From Cladosporium sp. IMV 00045 (taxonomy: Eukaryota; Ascomycota; Dothideomycetes; Cladosporiales; Cladosporiaceae), in NCBI GenBank assembly GCA_001931905.2, contig MSJI02000691.1, positions 1 to 19,785 on the forward strand: DNA of 19,785 bases. Direction: 5' to 3'. How positions within the stretch are numbered: position 1 is the stretch's first letter; every line of letters starts with the position of its first letter. Under the pieces are notes generated by a model. That model had not been told where the DNA came from. It saw nothing but the letters and a program-made list of their open reading frames with translations, and did not search any database. Below, piece by piece: positions 9,083-16,334 of the stretch. Position numbers and translations under genes: made by a program.

Positions 9083-10020
9083 TCATGTTCGAGATCTGCT
9101 CAAAGCCAAGGCCATGAGCGATCTCTCCCAATCCTTGTGCCTTTGAGCCAGGCGGACGAAGTCCAACCCGGAGTCGCTGTCCGGTCCAGCGAACCCTGCC
9201 ACTGCGACCATCACCAGATCCCGGAACGCTGCATCACTGCCTCTGTCATCGAACAGAGCGCGCCACCTGCCGCGAAGATCGAGGTCCCGTTCGGCCGACA
9301 ACTGGACGCGGAACAAAACGTCGTCCTCAGGTGCTACCCATTGGTTACGCAGGTTTCCACGCCCATTGCCGCAGCGTTGCCACACGGCGAGCAAGAAATC
9401 CCTTGCTCTGAGACACCATATTCCTGCTTCGGCTTGGTTTCTGGCGCGTTCAGCGGCGTCAAGCCTATGGCCAACGCCACGCACCAGAAACTCCCGCTTC
9501 AGACAGTACATGGTGACCCACGAACTGACAGCGCCTCCGATCTCTTGGAGGCTCGCCTTCTCTTTCTCCAGAAGGCGCAGTGAGAGGTCCTCGAGGATCC
9601 CCAGTCCTCGCTTGGCCATCCAGTCGCGGTCCAACGCCGCGCCGCCGTCGTTGTGGAGGTTGTTAAGCGACCTCCGACATGTGCTGTCGTCAACGATCCG
9701 CGCGTAGTTGTGGAGGCAGACGCGCCCAATCTCCATCATGCAATTGATCGCGAAACGACTTATATCGTCGTCCGCGTCGTCGATGCGTTCGGAGATTTTG
9801 CGGACGCATCTCCAGGCATCCTGGCCCCAAGGAACTTCTTGGGTGCTACCGGCGAGCCGCTCGGTTAGTTCGTAATCGAACCCTTCGAGCGCGTCTCTAC
9901 GACTGTATTCCAAGTTTGACAGGGCAAACTTCTTCTTCCACGGGCCCCTATCGTCGAGCATAGAAATTAGCTTGATGCTCTTCAGCGAGAGAAAGTGAGG
10001 TGAGTCGGGAGAACTTACAT
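9083..10020 (-). CDS. Unrecognised protein, about 288 residues, start split by an intron
   Basis: I do not recognise this protein. The open frame runs from 9961 to 9083 on the minus strand with coding-like codon use and GC-rich third positions. The protein is charged and mainly helical (for example ERIDDADDDISRFAIN, LEDLSLRLLEKEKASLQEIG, LDAAERARNQAEAG). It has no signal peptide or membrane segment. The ATG at 9961 falls inside a good intron (9948-10018). Splicing creates a new in-frame ATG from AT at 10020-10019 plus G at 9947, in the strong context AAGATGG. That gives MGPWKKKF and 288 residues, with the CAG-rich exons as 5' leader. Alternatively the protein begins at the ATG at 10377 (MPDLLNDHTHF). 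Default splicing from there is out of frame, but skipping the exon at 10128-10183, or using an AG 8 nt further into it, restores the frame. The exact N-terminus is unresolved. Confidence 0.6.
9948..10018 (-). other. Candidate intron 4 of the tandem array
   Basis: 71 bp on the minus strand with donor GTAAGT, branch-like GCATCAAGCTAAT, and acceptor CGATAG. It is homologous along its length to candidate intron 3 (10058-10127): both contain CCTCACTTTCTC, then GAGCATCAAGCTAAT. The similarity includes all splicing signals. Confidence 0.7.
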
Positions 10021-10057
10021 CTTGCTGTTGTTGCTGCTGCTGTTGTTGCTGGTGCTG
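10019..10057 (-). repeat. CAG/CAA-repeat mini-exon (39 nt)
   Basis: On the minus strand this is CAG CAC CAG followed by CAA/CAG units, ending AAGAT immediately before a GTAAGT donor. It is an exact multiple of three and is flanked by candidate introns 3 and 4. Depending on frame it would encode Q, A/T or S/N runs. In the split-start model its last two bases are the AT of the start codon. Confidence 0.6.
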
Positions 10058-10127
10058 CTGCCGGTGTTGGCGAGATTAGCTTGATGCTCTCGGTCAGGAG
10101 AAAGTGAGGGAGTTTGAGTGGACTTAC
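10058..10127 (-). other. Candidate intron 3 of the tandem array
   Basis: 70 bp on the minus strand with donor GTAAGT, branch-like AGCTAATC and acceptor CCGGCAG. The next exon begins with CAG, so the acceptor is a tandem CAGCAG site. It is homologous to intron 4. Confidence 0.7.
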
Positions 10128-10183
10128 AGGTTGCTGTTGTTGCTGTTGTTGCTGTTGTTGCTGTTGCTGTTGCTGCTGGTGTG
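10128..10183 (-). repeat. CAG-CAA-CAA microsatellite exon (56 nt)
   Basis: On the minus strand it begins CACACCAG and continues as CAG/CAA units, mostly with a 9-base period CAGCAACAA, ending CAACCT before a GTAAGT donor. The length is not a multiple of three, so skipping it changes the frame. Such tracts are prone to length variation. Confidence 0.7.
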
Positions 10184-10245
10184 CTGCGAGTTTACTTCCG
10201 TTAGTACAAGTCGCCGATATGACCAGTGGAGTCGATACTACATAC
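10184..10245 (-). other. Candidate intron 2 of the tandem array
   Basis: 62 bp on the minus strand with donor GTATGT, a full-consensus branch site TACTAAC, and acceptor CTCGCAG. It is about 80% identical by hand alignment to intron 1, and the branch-to-acceptor block TACTAACGGAAG is exactly shared. The preceding exon ends CCACATTTCC, close to the exon end before intron 1. Confidence 0.75.
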
Positions 10246-10282
10246 GGAAATGTGGTTGCTGTTGCTGTTGTCGCTGTTGCTG
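10246..10282 (-). repeat. CAG/CAA mini-exon (37 nt)
   Basis: On the minus strand it opens with CAGCAACAGCGACAAC and ends CCACATTTCC. Its 3' end repeats the end of the exon before intron 1 (CACATTTCC), so exon end and intron were duplicated as one unit. Confidence 0.6.
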
Positions 10283-10343
10283 CTGCGAGAGTGCTTCCGT
10301 TAGTACAGGTCGTCGCTATACCCATTGGGATCGATATACGTAC
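10283..10343 (-). other. Candidate intron 1 of the tandem array
   Basis: 61 bp on the minus strand with donor GTACGT, branch site TACTAAC and acceptor CTCGCAG. An upstream exon with ATG at 10377 (MPDLLNDHTHF) precedes it, closed upstream by an in-frame TGA. The signals are as good as any intron in the window. Confidence 0.75.
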
Positions 10344-10399
10344 GGAAATGTGTGTGGTCGTTGAGGAGGTCAGGCATCGGTCGCGAGCTTCGATTTCAC

Positions 10400-11192
10400 A
10401 TCACTACATCTAACGACATGTGCCAAGCCCCGGCCTCCCGCTTATTCGATGCCTATTGTGCGAACGGGGAAGACATGTGAATGCGATTGAAACTAACTAG
10501 GCAGTCGCGACCCATTCGACGGAGCCACACGACTCTGAGGCAGAACAGGACCTCACTGATGCTTCCATCAAGTCTCCTGAAGATACGAGCTACATTGGCA
10601 CGAAGAAAACAACCATATCGACTATCCATGCAACCATCAAGAGCCATTGGAAAATTCGCTGAGATCAGCGAGCGAAGCTCCAGACTTCGGCGCCTACTCT
10701 CCGCACCAATTCGACAACAAACAGTAGCAAGTCACGGACTATCATCCTTCTTCCGCCATCCTACAAGTCCTCAAAGACGTATCGATTCGACCCGCTCGAT
10801 AGCACTCTGCTGTCCGCGAGATCAACAAGAAAACCTCAGCGTCCTTCTGTCCTCCTTCGCGTCGTGGCGGGCGGTCTCTCGCTCGCCTTCGACGCGCCGT
10901 TTCTTCACTTGGTTGTATTCGCTTGCGAGTACAATTTCGCATGCGGATCTTTTCGATTCTTGTCGAAAGAAAGGTACAGTCACGCCACAATCACGCCTAA
11001 ATTCTTCCGACCAAAAGGTCTCTACACGCGCGAACATCGAAGAACGAAGCTAACATTTTTGAAGTTCCGCCAGCATTCTCTTTTCTTTCGCCAGCACCTT
11101 TCGCGGGCAGAAGAAGATTCTACTGCTTGGAGCAGCCCAAGCGCCTCATCAGTGTGCTTGGGTTGGTGGTCACCGGTCTTCTGCGACCACAC
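10400..11192. pseudogene. Stretch without an intact gene; possible decayed open frame
   Basis: No gene is convincing. One plus-strand frame is open from 10501 to 11550 except for a single TGA at 10660-10662. Protein-like text occurs on both sides of it (SEAEQDLTDASIKSPEDTSY before; KSRTIILLPPSYKSSKTY after). No good donor lies nearby to splice the stop out. It could be a decayed gene or a chance opening. The block 11107-11158 recurs at 12444-12498. Confidence 0.2.
11107..11158 (+). repeat. Dispersed repeat of about 50 bp, copy 1
   Basis: GCAGAAGAAGATTCTACTGC, then TTGGAG, then CCAAGCGCCTCATCAG matches 12444-12498 (GCAGAAGAGGATTCTGTTGC, GTGGAG, CCAAGCGCCTCCTCAG) with a small gap. It ties this stretch to the rearranged module region downstream. 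Confidence 0.6.
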
Positions 11193-11226
11193 TGCGCGAT
11201 CAAAGCCGAGCGGCTTTGATCGCGCA
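11193..11226. repeat. Perfect hairpin, 15-bp arms and 4-nt loop
   Basis: The arm TGCGCGATCAAAGCC is followed by the loop GAGC and the exact reverse complement GGCTTTGATCGCGCA. It lies 104 bp upstream of the small ORF at 11331. It is not followed by a T-run and is not a bacterial-type terminator. Possible roles are a palindromic protein-binding site or a structured transcript, but nothing in the sequence decides this. Confidence 0.9.
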
Positions 11227-11330
11227 AAGTACCACGACTCCTCCACATCATCATTCCAACTCAGACATCCTACAACCTCATCCCCTAGCAAACACAAACA
11301 ACTCCATTCGACAATCCCACGCCTACCTCG

Positions 11331-11471
11331 ATGCGCCTGTCCTCGAGCCACGCCTTGTGCGCTGTGCTCGTCGGCCTGGTCGCAACGTCCTGCAGCCTGT
11401 CGCTTCGCGGACACAAGCGCTCTCATTACCGTTCCGGACAGAAAAAAATCCGCGGGACTAGCTCACCATGA
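11331..11471 (+). CDS. Possible small secreted peptide or truncated secreted protein (46 residues)
   Basis: A 46-codon frame starts at an ATG after a CA/TC-rich leader (ACTCCATTCG ACAATCCCAC), which looks like a fungal 5' leader. The N-terminus resembles a signal peptide: short basic start MRLSSSH, hydrophobic core ALCAVLVGLVA, then SCSLSLRGHKR with a dibasic KR of the kexin type near residue 30. After the stop the same frame resumes as DDIDFSDDEKEVEFKR at 11514, past two TGA codons. It may therefore be the broken start of a longer secreted repeat protein. A chance ORF is also possible. No homologue is recognised. Confidence 0.35.
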   Translation: MRLSSSHALCAVLVGLVATSCSLSLRGHKRSHYRSGQKKIRGTSSP

Positions 11472-11510
11472 GCAGAGAGCCTCCTGCCCGGGCGGAGATT
11501 TTGAAGGCCA

Positions 11511-11702
11511 CGGGACGACATCGACTTCTCTGACGATGAAAAGGAAGTAGAGTTCAAACGGGCGGACAAGGAGAGCAAGAAGGCTGGACGTGGTGCTCTG
11601 AGGGGAGCTTCTTGCTTTCACGCCCGGCCTTCTTGCTTTCTTTGTCCTTCCGTTTGAATTCTGCCTCCTTCTTGTCGTCAGAGAAGTCCATATCGTCCCG
11701 CG
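11511..11702. repeat. Fold-back of two diverged coding modules
   Basis: The plus-strand segment 11511-11592 and the reverse complement of 11619-11702 are homologous over about 82 bp, with a spacer of about 26 bp. The plus arm reads DDIDFSDDEKEVEFKR then ADKESKKAGR. The minus arm reads DDMDFSDDKKEAEFKR then KDKESKKAGR. Most base differences are at third codon positions (GAT/GAC, GAA/GAG, AAG/AAA, GCT/GCC, GGA/GGG). This suggests both arms were selected as protein-coding before ending up head to head. Confidence 0.75.
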
Positions 11703-11708
11703 ACCTCC

Positions 11709-12440
11709 ATGATCTACGCTCGTGGAGCGCCCGGCGATGATGCCACTCACGATCAGCCTTCCGGACACACTCTCTCTCTACCTTGGACTACGACGGCGAC
11801 AGCGATGGCGAGAAGCCACAAATCAAAACCGCCGATCCTGATGACGGCTTCTACACTCCACTGAAGCGTCCTGACAACATAGCGCAGCTCCAGCAGACGG
11901 GTGGCCCAAGCCGCGGTCGCGGGAACATGGGAGAAGGATGTCGCGGTCGCGGCCGTGGACGTGGGGACGGTGGTCGCGACGGCAGAGGCGATAGGCCGTG
12001 GCAAGGTCGTGGTGGTCACAACAACCAGCAGCAGTACTCTGGTGCGTCTCAGACCAATATGCTCGTGGAGCGCCTGGCAACAATCCCACTCACGACCAGC
12101 CTTCCGGGTACTTCCCCTCTACCTTGGACTACAATGGCGGTGGCGGTGACGATGAGCCACAAGCCCAGGCCGCCAGTCCTGACGACGATGGCTTCTCCAC
12201 TCCCCTGAAGCATCCAGACAATATGGCGCAGCTTCAATTGGCCTGTTGAACCTTGACCTGGTATGGCTTGGCGGGGTGGGCTTGTTGCAGTTGCGCCATA
12301 TTGTCCGGGCGCTTCAAGGGAGTGTAGAACTCATCGTCATCAAGATTGGCAGCGGATACAGAGGCGGAGGAGGTCGCGGTCGTGGCTGTGAACGCGGAGA
12401 AGGAGGTCAGAGTCGTGACCGTGGACGAGGATAGGGCGGT
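11709..12440 (+). pseudogene. Broken, rearranged gene for a modular RG-rich protein
   Basis: Two direct copies of a module begin at 11718 and 12061. Copy 1 reads ARGAPGDDATHDQPSG, then LDYDGDSDGEKPQ, then DDGFYTPLKRPDNIAQLQQ. Copy 2 reads ARGAPGNNPTHDQPSGYF, then LDYNGGGG, then DDDGFSTPLKHPDNMAQLQ. Copy 1 carries two extra bases in a CT run near 11770-11780 that shift the frame. An RG-rich segment (GRGRGN, CRGRGRGRGDGG) follows copy 1, and another frameshift precedes copy 2. A third module copy lies inverted at 12276-12341, and a second RG-rich tract resumes on the plus strand at 12361-12434. No single frame or simple intron set joins these. RG boxes are typical of RNA-binding proteins, but the family is unknown. 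An unrecognised multi-intron gene is the alternative. Confidence 0.45.
12181..12341. repeat. Second fold-back: module copy 2 and inverted copy 3
   Basis: The plus-strand segment 12181-12243 and the reverse complement of 12276-12341 are homologous. The minus arm encodes DDDEFYTPLKRPDNMAQLQQ against plus DDDGFSTPLKHPDNMAQLQ. CCGGACAATATGGCGCA and CCAGACAATATGGCGCA are nearly identical in the arms. Differences again fall largely at synonymous positions. The spacer is about 32 bp. Confidence 0.75.
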
Positions 12441-12443
12441 GGC

Positions 12444-12498
12444 GCAGAAGAGGATTCTGTTGCGTGGAGAGGGCAATCCAAGCGCCTCCTCAGCTTGC
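12444..12498 (+). repeat. Dispersed repeat of about 50 bp, copy 2
   Basis: This is the partner of 11107-11158, sharing GCAGAAGA-GATTCT-TGC, TGGAG and CCAAGCGCCTC-TCAG. It lies just after the second RG-rich tract. The two copies bracket the rearranged module region in direct orientation. Confidence 0.6.
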
Positions 12499-12789
12499 GA
12501 TGTCGGTTTTGGGAGTCAATGGCTTTCCTGTCTGATGGGCGCTGGAGTTGTGAAGGGGCTGGAGAAAAGGGGAAATGTCATATGGAGACAGCAGCGGATT
12601 CTTGAAGGACTACTATGGAGGTATTTCATGGGCAAGGATTGAAGACGAATGATGAGTCGGGAGGAACAATCAAGAGAAGGTAGACATCACACATATCTCA
12701 TCAGAGTATATTACAAACGCATAAAACCGACCAGATGATCCCCTCCCTCTCTCCTCTCCGCAACAACCACTCCATCTCACCAGCCGAGA

Positions 12790-14513
12790 CTACCGACCAA
12801 AAACCCTCATCTCCAGCGGTCTCAAAGCGCAATACGCCACAAAAGCGAACGCAAACCCCTGCTCGAAACCAACATCACCCCCCGTCGGACCAGAGCCAGC
12901 ATGCAGAGCCACAGGACCCACATACCACTCCTGCGACATACCCGTAACCATACCCGCAACACCGCAGCAGAAAGCCGCGACAGCAGCAATGCCCGGTGGC
13001 AATTTCCCAGGACAATCGTAATCCTCCGGTTTGTAAGCGGTCATACCACGCTTGAAAACGAAGTGATCTGCGAAAGAGACGCCCTCGTAAATGGCGAGCC
13101 AGTAGCCGATGAAGTTCATGAAATTGTGCAGGATCTGTTCGAAGTGGGAGTATCCCGGGATGGCGATTGCGATGTAGATGCCGGTGCCGATGGCGGTCCA
13201 GACGAAGCGGGGGATTCTGGCGGTGCGGCGGGCGAGGACCTGCGCGGTCAGGCCGACGGAGTAGATGTTGGGGCAGTTGTTGGCGATGATGCTGAGGGCG
13301 AGGATGACCATGCAGAATTTGCCGAAGGTGCCCAGGTTGTGCAGGACGGCGCCGATGAGGCCGCCCGTGCCTGTGGCGTCGTAGCCGGCTTGGTAGATGT
13401 TGTCGCCGGCGTTGAGGGAGGTGGCGGACATGATTGCCACGGCGAGGAATTGGGTGAAGAGGAGGGGGATGATCAGGCCCAGCCAGGTCCAGAGGAAGAC
13501 TTTACGCCGCGACTGGGTGGCGGGCTGGTAGACGGTGTAGTCGGCTGCGTACGAGGTCCAGCCCGTCGCGAAGCCGTAGATGACGGAACCGTAGGAGAGG
13601 ACAGAGCCCATCTCGGCAGTGCCGGTTTCCCAGGGGATGTTGACAAAGTCGCCGCTGTGGGCGAAGACGCCGAGGATGATGAGGAAGATGATGAAAGGCG
13701 GGAGCCAAGCGACGAACTCGTAGGCGTGCACGATCTTGTAGCCGAAGGTGCACACGATGAAAGTGCAGACGGCGATAATAGCGATTCCCGCGCCGCCGGG
13801 CACACTGGGGTTGACCGTTTCGATCAATTGGGCGCCGACGATGGCGTTCACCGAGGACCAGCCCAGGCAAGCGAGCACGTTGAATACGGCGACTGTGGAG
13901 CGCATGTCAGTTTTCTCCTTCTTGCAAAAGCAAGCTCGGCTGACATACTGAGCTTCACGCCATACCAGCCAAACCAAAAGCGCGAGAGAACCATCTGTCG
14001 TCTGTCACGTTGTCAGCCCTCCAAGCTCTCCCAGCAAGACACTCATCTCCTCAACGAGAATCACAAAACTCACAATCCAAACCTCGGTCCGAAAGTAGAA
14101 AAGACACAAACAGGCGTAATCCCAATGAGATTGAAAAACAGAATGACCAGCATCGCATCCGCGACACCCAAGCCGAAAACGCTCTTGGCCAGCAAACCCA
14201 GCGCGAAAGCCGCCACGACCATGTTGGCCGACAGCCACATGGTGGAGACGTTCAGCAGCGCCTTGAAACCCGTATCGGTGCGCTCGTCGTCCGGCACGCG
14301 CTCGATGCCGCGCTGCTCGACGCCCAGCTTTCCAGCGAGACGGAGCAATTTGGCGGAGAGGGAGTTGCCGGTGGCGAGGTGGGCGCCGGAAATGGCGTGC
14401 GTGGCGGCGTGTCCTTCGCTGGACGAGCCATTGCTGTCGCTGGGAGAGTGCGCAGGCCGGTCTGTCGCGGACACTTGTTTTTCAATGTCGTCGTCGTTGG
14501 TGGTGTAGCTCAT
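12790..14513 (-). CDS. Purine-cytosine permease, NCS1 family (Fcy2/FcyB-like)
   Basis: The model has exons 14074-14513, 13949-14001 and 12790-13892, giving 531 residues. It is a plasma-membrane proton symporter of the NCS1 family that imports adenine, guanine, hypoxanthine and cytosine. The polar N-tail (1 to about 80) ends in the family motif IERVPDDERTDT. Membrane segments begin at about 85, and around 12 are visible in total. Splicing restores FGPRFGLRQMVLSRFWFGWYG and KLIAVFNVLACLGWSSVN, both characteristic of the family. NNCPNIYS at 369-376 corresponds to the TM8 motif (Asn-Asn-x-Pro) implicated in substrate recognition in Aspergillus FcyB. The protein ends in a short cytoplasmic tail (LRPLEMRVFGR). 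Length is normal. GATA-type sites upstream suggest nitrogen control. Exact nucleobase preference is inferred from family. Confidence 0.95.
13893..13948 (-). other. Intron 2 of the permease gene
   Basis: 56 bp with donor GTATGT, branch ACTGACAT and acceptor TCCACAG. The split codon A|TC gives Ile, and the joined protein reads VKLIAVFNVLA, as expected for the family. Confidence 0.92.
14002..14073 (-). other. Intron 1 of the permease gene
   Basis: 72 bp with donor GTGAGT, branch GGCTGACA and acceptor GTGACAG. The split codon TT|A gives Leu, and the join reads FGPRFGLRQMVLSR. An AG seven bases downstream would break the frame. Confidence 0.92.
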
Positions 14514-16334
14514 CTCGCTTATGCTGGCTCCTGCTCGGAACGACTCGAGGGGATTTTGGTAAGGTTGTCCAGGACCACGGTGAGCGAGATGGAAGCTATG
14601 AAGTTGTTTGGGAGGAGGACGGAGGTCGACTCTAGAGCAGTGGCGAGCTCATGCAGTTATGGTAGAGATAAGCAGAGATTCTTTCTTCCCAAAGAGATAG
14701 AAGGTGGGCAAAGACAGCAGATCCCTGCGCGCTTCTGCGTTGGTGCAAATAGAAAGAGTGAACAAGTCGGTATATCGAAATGTCCAAGAGAACAAACTCG
14801 ACGCGTTCCTCTCCAAATTCCAGTATACCATCGCGCGTCAGGAAGAGAGCGCAGAAAGAAAGATTTCGCGCCTCAGCCTAGGTAGCCAGCCCTGAGCAGT
14901 CGCACGTACTTTTTCCACATGGCCCTCGGAAGGAAAACCAAAACGAGAACCAGGGTCAGGTCCCTTCAGTCGTGATATGACGGATAACGGCGACGAGAGT
15001 TGCTGTGGTGGCCAATGAAGATTGAAGTTTCGCTTGGAGTCCCGTAAAATAAGCTCACGTCTCGGCCTGTCCGGCACATGGCCTTGTGGAGCTTGTTCGA
15101 ATTTCTTGCGATAAAGCTTAAATTTTCTTGAGGACGGGAGGCTGGGAATTCCTTAGGGGCTACGAGGTTCCTCGGCTCATCATCATGGGATGAAGAATCA
15201 GATAAGACTGTAGTGATCTGAAATAAATGACATCGATAGACATGCGGATTCGCATTGGCAGTCTGGAGCACATCGTTCAACCCGATCCGGCCATGTGAGT
15301 TGAAGGAAAGAAAGAGAAAAGGCGTGAAAACGGCAAGAAAAGAAGAGCAGGAAGGAAACACGAAAACATTCTCGCTACTTACGACTCAAAGGAAAGTTTT
15401 CAGAGAAACCCGCTGCGACGCCGCTAGACGTGATTGCTGCTGCATCTCCAGCTTCGTGCGTAGCAATCGCTAATCGGAGGGTGCTGCTGAAAAGCACAAA
15501 ATACTTCGACGTTTCATAGCTTTCTGGGGAGCAGAGAGTAAGCGGCAGGCACAGGAAGAGTGTTTCTTAGTGGAAGAGTTAGAAACCATACCCTCCATAC
15601 ATTCATTGAAGAACAGAATCAGACAAGCCCGTCGACATTCTAAAGGATACATGTACCTGAACATTATTGTCAAGGGAAAATATCCGAGGTCGCCCTTTAG
15701 CAACAATTCAAAAGATAGGTAGGTAGTAATCCGAACCAATCTGGTCAAAGAGTCAAAAGGAAGAGAGGAAACGCAACATGCATACACAGGAAGAGCCAGC
15801 TTTCAGCGAGACAGGTTTTTGAACTCCGAGACGATTTTGAATCTATTGTTTTTTGTTTTTATTCTTGTTCTTTTTCTATCACCTCCCCTTCCCGCCTCAA
15901 TTATCTCCCGACTCCCTCTACTTTCTTCTAGATAACAGAAAATCTTGTACTAATAGATAGGAAGACGATGAAGAAATTTATACAGAAGCTTTTTCTTTAT
16001 CTCCTCGCGAAAGATAAATGCTCGCTCTCAAAGATTTTCTAGTTGATAATAAAAAGAAAATAGCAGAAAATGATAACAGGCGGATGCATCAAAAAAATAA
16101 AAACGATGATGCATGCCAGAAAATGAATCCCCTGGTTTCCCCCTCTTCCCCTCCCTTTCTTGCAAGATGATGGATGGATGGTATGATTAGACTTGCCCAA
16201 ATAGCAAGCAAAAAAAAAGAAGCTGGCAGTGGCACAAAGCACCGCGCTTCACCCCACATTCCTCCCTTCAAAACGCCGCATAACGCCTTCACCAAACGAG
16301 GCATCGTCGGCCTCAGTCGCTTCCACACCCACAC
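14514..16334. other. Long gene-free region upstream of the permease
   Basis: About 1.8 kb without a supportable gene. Open frames are short and overlap in several frames. The permease promoter lies at the left and the HMG-CoA reductase 3' untranslated region at the right. A purine-rich tract spans about 15300-15365 and a pyrimidine-rich tract about 15845-15935 (plus strand), and there is a short GATG/GGAT run near 16167-16181. No RNA gene or mobile element is visible. Confidence 0.5.
14666..14700. promoter_or_regulatory. Pair of GATA-factor (AreA-type) sites
   Basis: AGATAA at 14666-14671 and AGATAG at 14695-14700 match HGATAR, the binding site of the nitrogen regulator AreA. They lie 153 and 182 bp upstream of the permease ATG. 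Further matches occur near 15110 (CGATAA) and 15200 (AGATAA). Nucleobase permeases are often nitrogen-regulated in fungi. Such short sites also occur by chance. Confidence 0.35.

Noticed and set aside
10019..10282. CAG-rich repeats considered as a CRISPR-like or minisatellite array
   Set aside because: The interspersed segments are not spacers. They have GT-AG ends and branch sites and come in two homologous pairs, so introns explain them better. CRISPR is not expected in a fungus.
9948..10325. 126-codon minus-strand frame with a polyglutamine run
   Set aside because: It reads straight through three candidate introns and its start lies inside another. The glutamine run is one of three possible frames of the CAG repeat.
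12901..14508. 535-codon plus-strand open frame
   Set aside because: It is the antisense shadow of the permease gene, made of acidic and Gly-rich runs typical of reverse-complemented GC-rich coding DNA.
14623..14637. AGGTCGACTCTAGAG, identical to 15 bases of a common cloning polylinker
   Set aside because: The flanks do not continue the polylinker on either side, so vector contamination is not supported. It is most likely coincidence of two restriction-site palindromes.
15845..15935. Pyrimidine-rich tract ending in TTCTAG, considered as a 3' splice site of a plus-strand gene
   Set aside because: No coding frame follows it, and the stretch lies downstream of the HMG-CoA reductase stop, where it can be 3' untranslated sequence.
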